Assembly: GCA_018857735.1 (NCBI GenBank)
Contig: JABMCL010002049.1
Span: 1,423,501-1,487,500 of the forward strand
Length of the DNA stretch: 64,000 nt
Direction: 5' to 3'
Origin: Alviniconcha marisindica
Lineage: Eukaryota; Mollusca; Gastropoda; Provannidae
In this document: one piece after another, positions 59,201 to 64,000 of the stretch
Layout: the number at the start of each line of letters is the position of its first letter
Numbering within the stretch: the stretch's first letter is position 1
Program-made: the position numbers and the translations under genes
Notes under the pieces: generated by a model
The model's database searches: none
What the model was told of the DNA's origin: nothing
The model's input: the letters and a program-made list of their open reading frames with translations, nothing else

Positions 59201-61740
59201 GAAGAAGAAAAAAAAGCCAAATTTTGTGAATCTGGAAATCCGACTCCAGCCAGAACAATTGCACACATGTTCATATGATCAGTGAGACACAAATACAAGC
59301 TAACAAGATGATGTGGGGCTTAATGTCTAAAGATGACAGGCTGACACATTACTTACTTTGGACAAAAAGGGTAACAAGTTCAATGTTGCTTTATGTGCAC
59401 AAAGACAATAAAGACTATATCAGTATATGAGCAGCCCAGGACAGCCACCTTGACTTTCACACAGCTCCTGAGCTCCGAGGGGTAACAAATCATGTCAGCG
59501 GTTTACATTACATACCCTAAGAGTTTCTGCCACTTTGATCAACAGTTACTACAGAAACTCTATTTATCTTGTTTTGACAGCTGAAAATTCACAACAAATT
59601 GTTGTCATGGTAGTAAACTTCCACACTGACAGCCTGTACACAGATCTCTATTTAATTCTGTTTCTTTGCAGGATTTTTTAAAACCTCTGAGAAGCTGAAG
59701 ACCAAAATGTCTCACAATGCAGGGCATACAGAGCACCGACAACTGACATGCATTGTTGGTTATGTTGGTGTTGGGTGTGTGCTAGAGTATTTGTATCTGA
59801 CTATGAGCGCTGACACTGAGGTAACTTGTGTAACTAGTCCTCTGCACCTCACCAAGTTTGGGAGAACGCGTACTTGTCAGTAACAAAGGCAGTGTCAGTC
59901 AGCTAGTTGATGGTTTTGAGTCAGAAGATGTGGCAGGATAGTTCACATGGACTGAGAAAAAAAGAAGCTCATGACCTGGCATTCTTTCAGTACGTCCCTG
60001 TAGGACCCTCTAGACATAAGTTTAGTGTGTCCTTTTTAGTTCTAGTCAACATAGTGTGTAAGAGGCACACATTTGTGCATTAATGGGAGCCCTGGAGTTC
60101 TATAAGGGACAAAGGGTATCACATGCAAAGCAGTATACTTATACACAGCTGCTGTATCGTATTAGACTTGACCCTTTAAAACTTCCCATGGACCTTCTAA
60201 AAGTTGTAGCAGCAGTCCCAGGGACCCCCTTAAAATACTCACTAATGGGAACCCTGTAATTAGTGTAAATGTTTCAAATAATGTCATGTAACTGAGTATA
60301 TCTGCACTTTGTGTGTTATTTATTTTTGTCTGTCAGTGTCATTAGCTTTTTCTTCTTTTGTGTTGGTGGGAGGAATATGGTCATTCAGATGTAATACTAC
60401 AATTTCTTTATGTTATCTTTTACGTGTCATTTTATTTTGATGTCACAAAAAGATGTAGAGCACAGCACAAGAAAAATGGAGAGACGGGACTAACTGTCTC
60501 TAGTAACTAGTTGATCAATGCTATCTGAAATGGAGTAAACCAACGAACCTCTGGCTGTGGCTTGTTTGTTGCTGTCTACTTCTAACCTGTCAGTTTCATC
60601 ATACCATTGATCTCTTGCAGTCCAAATTCTTACATACCAATGGTAAACTTCTAATATAAACTCTATAAAAAGTATAAACAGGAGGGGTGCTGCTCAGTGG
60701 TTTAGCACGCTGCACTGGTGATCCATTTAAAGCTGCCACTGTGGGCTGCACTCCCAGTTGAGACAGTTCTTTGGAATGTGAGTCAACACTTGCACTGATC
60801 TGCCAGTGCCCATCTCACCTCTGAGTGCACCACACACACTGAGATCATTGCATGTGTTAATGATCCCATGTTCATAAGTAATGTTTCTTGGTGGCAGGGC
60901 ATGGCATCACACAGGCAGGTCTATATAATTATAAATTAGTAGCAGAATAATCAAATGTGGCTACTCCAAAAATGGAAGAATACAGTTCTTGGGTTTTAAT
61001 GTCCGGTTAACCACAAAGGGTCACCTCAGGACGAGGAAGAAGAACAAGGCCGCAAATCATTGCATACAGCCTTCAGTCAAGCCTTCTGATGAAAAACAAA
61101 CAAACGGCAGCACAAAAGTGCGTTTGGCTACTGTTCCCTAATCCGGAAGTAACATACTAAACGCTCCACCCGCAAGCATGTCTACCAAGGTACTACCAAA
61201 ATATGCGATCAACTTTAATATAAGAAATAACGCGAGGTGAAGGCGGCAATGTTTAAACGATAAATCTGCACAGGAAATCCCTAATCTCCTGTTTGCTGAC
61301 GAAATGTTACAGACCGGCGTTAGAGTTACACGTGCCGGTGCAAACAGCCTCCTCTGGTTCCGCCTTCTGTTAGTGTTAGACTAGTTTATAACCTGTCTGG
61401 AGGTAGTTAAATACGGGTCACAGCACCACGAACAAAACACTCACCACATAATAAGAATGACTTTCGAAGACTTTCCGAAGGAACCTTGGTAAGGGTAGTC
61501 ATACACTATGTAGCGACCATCGTCTTGGGGCAAACCACGAATAATTTCCATGAAATGGGCCGGTTCTTCCTTGTCCATGTCCTCTTGTCTACAAATCCTT
61601 TCTTCGTCGACGACGATCTCTTTCAAACTGTCACTGATCTTCAATACTGAATACCGAAGCTTCTTTTTACCCTGCAAGTTCATCTTTACTTGCAGGTACG
61701 ACTCCTTGCACTCATCAGAAACTTGGACACCGGACGCCAT
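55738..61740 (-). CDS. ADF/cofilin, two coding exons seen
   Basis: Exon 1 is 61740-61445 and exon 2 is 55879-55738, joined through a split Trp codon (W99) across a 5.6-kb intron, for 146 codons in total. The start MASGVQVSDECKESY is the classical ADF/cofilin N-terminus with Ser3, the LIM-kinase site in the family. The strong Kozak context (GCCATGG) favours it over an in-frame ATG 39 bases upstream. ILIMWVP and KKKMLYASSKDALKK correspond to the central strand and the long actin-binding helix. The protein binds ADP-actin, severs filaments and speeds depolymerisation in the cytosol. After ETK at 55738 there is a GTGGGC donor. The last few residues may lie in an unidentified exon, or translation may run on to a stop at 55693 (15 more codons). 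Animal cofilins usually have about 148-166 residues. Confidence 0.92.
56262..56293. repeat. (GT)n microsatellite in the cofilin intron
   Basis: About 15 GT units. Confidence 0.95.
59312..59480. repeat. Interspersed repeat copy in the cofilin intron
   Basis: Starts ggggcttaatgtctaaagat and ends cagcccaggacagccacctt then cacagctcctgagctccgag. It is the most complete member of the family at 11698, 18172, 35505 and 50815. Confidence 0.65.
60688..60960 (+). mobile_element. Diverged tRNA-derived SINE in the cofilin intron
   Basis: The A-box-like tgctcagtggtttagcacg heads the copy. A body with ttaatgatcccatgttcat and ggcagggcatggcatcac follows, comparable with 13505-13560 and 13665 of the other SINE. 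Confidence 0.45.
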
Positions 61741-62110
61741 GGCGAAAACTTCTGAAAGAGTTGAGTTAGCGAACTCCACGAAACTACCAAGGAGTGAACG
61801 AGCAAAATGGATGCGCGATTCGAAGGAACGAGGCTGAGCCGGTCATGTGACAGGGGGAGGTTCCGTCGACTTGAGCTAGATGCCCGGGCTTATTTCGCAA
61901 GACAGTGAAGTTACGCCGTGTCTGAACGAGCTGTAATTTTCAAATGTTCAAACTGGATATGTCCGCACACGTCACGTTGAATACAGTCCAGTGCAATGCC
62001 AAGATCCCGATGTCATTTTTCTTTATATACTTTGAGTTAACGTGACAGAGAGTTGTTATGGCACCGGCAACGACCAAAGAAGGCTATCAGAGGTGTTATT
62101 ATCGATGATT
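61741..62110 (-). promoter_or_regulatory. Cofilin 5' flank with CpG-containing sequence
   Basis: Immediately upstream of the start, GC and CpG content rise relative to the surroundings (gccggtcatgtgac, gttccgtcgac, gatgcccgggc), with an E-box-like catgtg. A promoter here is an inference from position and composition; no TATA box is evident. Confidence 0.35.
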
Positions 62111-62164
62111 CATGACGTTGACTATATATGGTCAAAATAACTATGGCACAGGTGACTTCCACAC

Positions 62165-62270
62165 TCCGCTGATTAAGTAAACATGGTGCTTAACGTCCAC
62201 AGAAACCATAAGCTTATTAGGCACGGGGGAAGGGTGGCGGCGGGAGGGGGGGTGGGGGCCAATTCGCTGA
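62165..62270 (-). mobile_element. SINE 3' end, truncated
   Basis: Reverse complement of the 3' end of the 15937 SINE: taagtaaacatggtgcttaa, then cgtccacagaaaccataagc and ttattaggcacggggg. The tRNA head is missing. Confidence 0.75.
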
Positions 62271-63540
62271 TTATTGAAATCTCGGTACTTTAGCAAAGAA
62301 CTACCTGTTCCATGCCAGTATCGACTATCAAATAATCGTCCTGACTGAAAAACCAACACAGCCGCTACATTATTATCAATGGACATGACCGTGGCAACTG
62401 ACTGCGTGGACGTCAACAGTATTGGTGCCACTGATTATCATGGTACTTCTCAACAGCAACAAAAACAACAAAACAAAACAAAGAAAATGTCCCACAAAGG
62501 TAAAAAAAAATAAAAAAATCAAGATCAGAACAAGCACTCGAACTTATGCTTTAGAGTGGCCTGTCATATCAAAGTTACACTTAAATACCCACACCACCAC
62601 CACCACCCCCACCCCCACCTTTGATTGAACTCAGTTACTGGCACTGAGGTTCTCCCAGGCCCAAACTTTAGAGACTGCAGTTACATCAGCCAAGTTGGAC
62701 AATATGTGGTTGCTCACTGTAGTAAATCTGTTTTCTAAATTTAAAAATCAACTTGATGGGGTGGTTAGTTGTTTAGTAAGTTCTTGATTTTTAACATCCC
62801 ATCAGCTGCACCTGAGACAATTCACACATTCAACAAATTCTTTTACGCCAGTTCAAACACAAAGTCACTAAATCCCAAGTTTGCTGTTAAAACATTAAAA
62901 AACAGCTGTCTGTCTATCCATCAGTGCACAATAGCACATGTTTTGGTACCTAATTGGTAGGCACGCACCATGGAAACCTGCCTAAATCAATTGTGACTAT
63001 GAGTAGTGACCTATTTTATTCCACCAAACTCCAGTTGATTAAAAAGTAGGGACAGGATTTGGGCAAAATGAAGGTGACTGGACCAGGAAGGTAGAAATTA
63101 GAACAAGAAAGAAATTTCTGGCAGTGGAGGAAGCTTGCAAGGCTTGATTCTGATCTGATGAAGGCTTTAAATGGAGAACATTTGTCAGCTTTGTTGTCTG
63201 ATCAGAGGGGACCTTCATTTCTGCACCCACAATACCCCACTGCAGGACAGCAGGGCGGTTCATAACACAGTCTTTCATGTTAAGCTTTACTTTGATCTCT
63301 TGTTTTATACCCCTCTGGAAAAGCAAAAGCAACAAAAACTGTTAAGTCAGTTCCTTTAAAATCTTGATTGTTCACATTAATTTTTGTAGAAAACCTGCCA
63401 CCTTATCAAGACCATTTTTGTTTCATTTGATGATGGCTATGCTGAAGGACATGACTCATATTGATGAGAAATTGGCATAAACCGGGAAAGCAAAAGAAAC
63501 AAGAATCTTGGAAAAGCTTTTTGTCAATGTTGAGGGACCA
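62271..63540. other. Intergenic, nothing recognised
   Basis: A-rich and CAC-rich simple sequence at 62450-62625. No conserved coding frame on either strand. Confidence 0.35.
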
Positions 63541-63567
63541 AACACACAAAAGATTCAAAAGAACATT

Positions 63568-63866
63568 TATTTATTATGACAGTAATCCCCTTATTCAAGC
63601 TACAAATGACACTTAAACAACAGCTTAATGGTGAAAAATAGTGAAAAATGAGAAGAGAAAGGAAATATTTTATCTTTTTTGGGTTGAGGTTTTTTTCCTT
63701 CTTGTCCAGTGCTTGGATGATCCAAGCACTGGACAAGAAAACAACAACTCAACCAAAAAATGATAAGTTATTTCCGTTCTTATCTCATTTTTCATTGTTT
63801 TTAACCATTTAACTGTTGTTTAAGTGTTGCTTTGTAGCTTGACAAAAGGGATTACCCCCAAAATTT
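63568..63866. mobile_element. Foldback (MITE-like) element with about 150-bp arms
   Basis: Arms 63568-63718 and 63720-63866 are imperfect reverse complements meeting at base 63719. The innermost 18 bases (cttgtccagtgcttggat and its complement) are perfect. Arm words (gctacaaatgacacttaaac, taatggtgaaaaat) recur in the tandem repeat at 18826 and in the fragment at 7826. No transposase is present. Confidence 0.85.
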
Positions 63867-64000
63867 GCAAATTGTGTGTCTGTGTCATATTAAATAAGCT
63901 TTCTTTTGAATCTTTTATGTGTTTGGATCTTGTTTTAGAATGCTAGCAGTCATTCTCGTTCAGATTTTTTTATTTTTTTTTAGCATTGAGGAACCTTTTG

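Larger units (their letters stand above)
55880..61444. other. Cofilin intron 1
   Basis: Large AT-rich intron with a (GT)n at 56262-56293, an interspersed repeat at 59312-59480 and a SINE at 60688-60960. The end of the interspersed family of 33380 lies inverted at 61000-61045. No nested gene was recognised. Confidence 0.6.

Overview
The window is nuclear DNA from a multicellular animal, most probably a mollusc and perhaps a gastropod. The support is spliced genes with GT/AG introns, abundant CA/GT and AT microsatellites, tRNA-headed SINEs with (TTAC)n-like 3' ends, and decayed non-LTR retrotransposons. The taxon is an inference from protein and repeat style; no marker in the window settles it. 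Coding sequence is only a few percent of the window.

Three conserved genes can be read exon by exon. (1) 801-7121, minus strand: a homologue of RPA-interacting protein (RPAIN/RIP), six coding exons, with the last few residues beyond the left edge. (2) 24410-40964, plus strand: a complete NADPH-cytochrome P450 reductase (POR), 14 coding exons, 666 residues, with every splice phase consistent. (3) 55738-61740, minus strand: an ADF/cofilin actin-depolymerising factor, two coding exons seen, extreme C-terminus unresolved. The genes are functionally unrelated. POR passes electrons from NADPH to microsomal P450s and haem oxygenase, cofilin severs actin filaments, and RPAIN carries replication protein A into the nucleus.

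The other sequence is repeat-rich. 5.9-6.6 kb holds a LINE fragment inside RPAIN intron 1. 8.7-10.8 kb holds a 5'-truncated LINE with reverse transcriptase motifs. 12.7-14.2 kb holds a second LINE fragment interrupted by a SINE and followed by a small hairpin element. 15.9-23.3 kb has SINEs, AT/CA/GT microsatellites, a triplicated foldback-related repeat, an unidentified coding-like fragment and a large minisatellite. POR introns 1, 2, 6, 7, 11 and 12 hold minisatellites, and intron 12 also has a probable piggyBac-like fossil. 42.4-55.7 kb is intergenic or cofilin 3' sequence with minisatellites, SINEs and an inverted repeat. 61.8-64 kb ends in a near-perfect foldback element.

The most interesting pattern is that many intronic tandem arrays are not arbitrary intron sequence. 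Their unit contains a copy of the adjacent exon edge with its splice site. RPAIN intron 4 carries about 20 copies of the exon 4 end plus 5' splice site. POR intron 1 carries about 40 copies of the exon 2 start plus 3' splice site. POR introns 2, 6, 11 and 12 show weaker or longer versions. The real exon edge behaves as the terminal unit of the array, giving rows of decoy splice sites.
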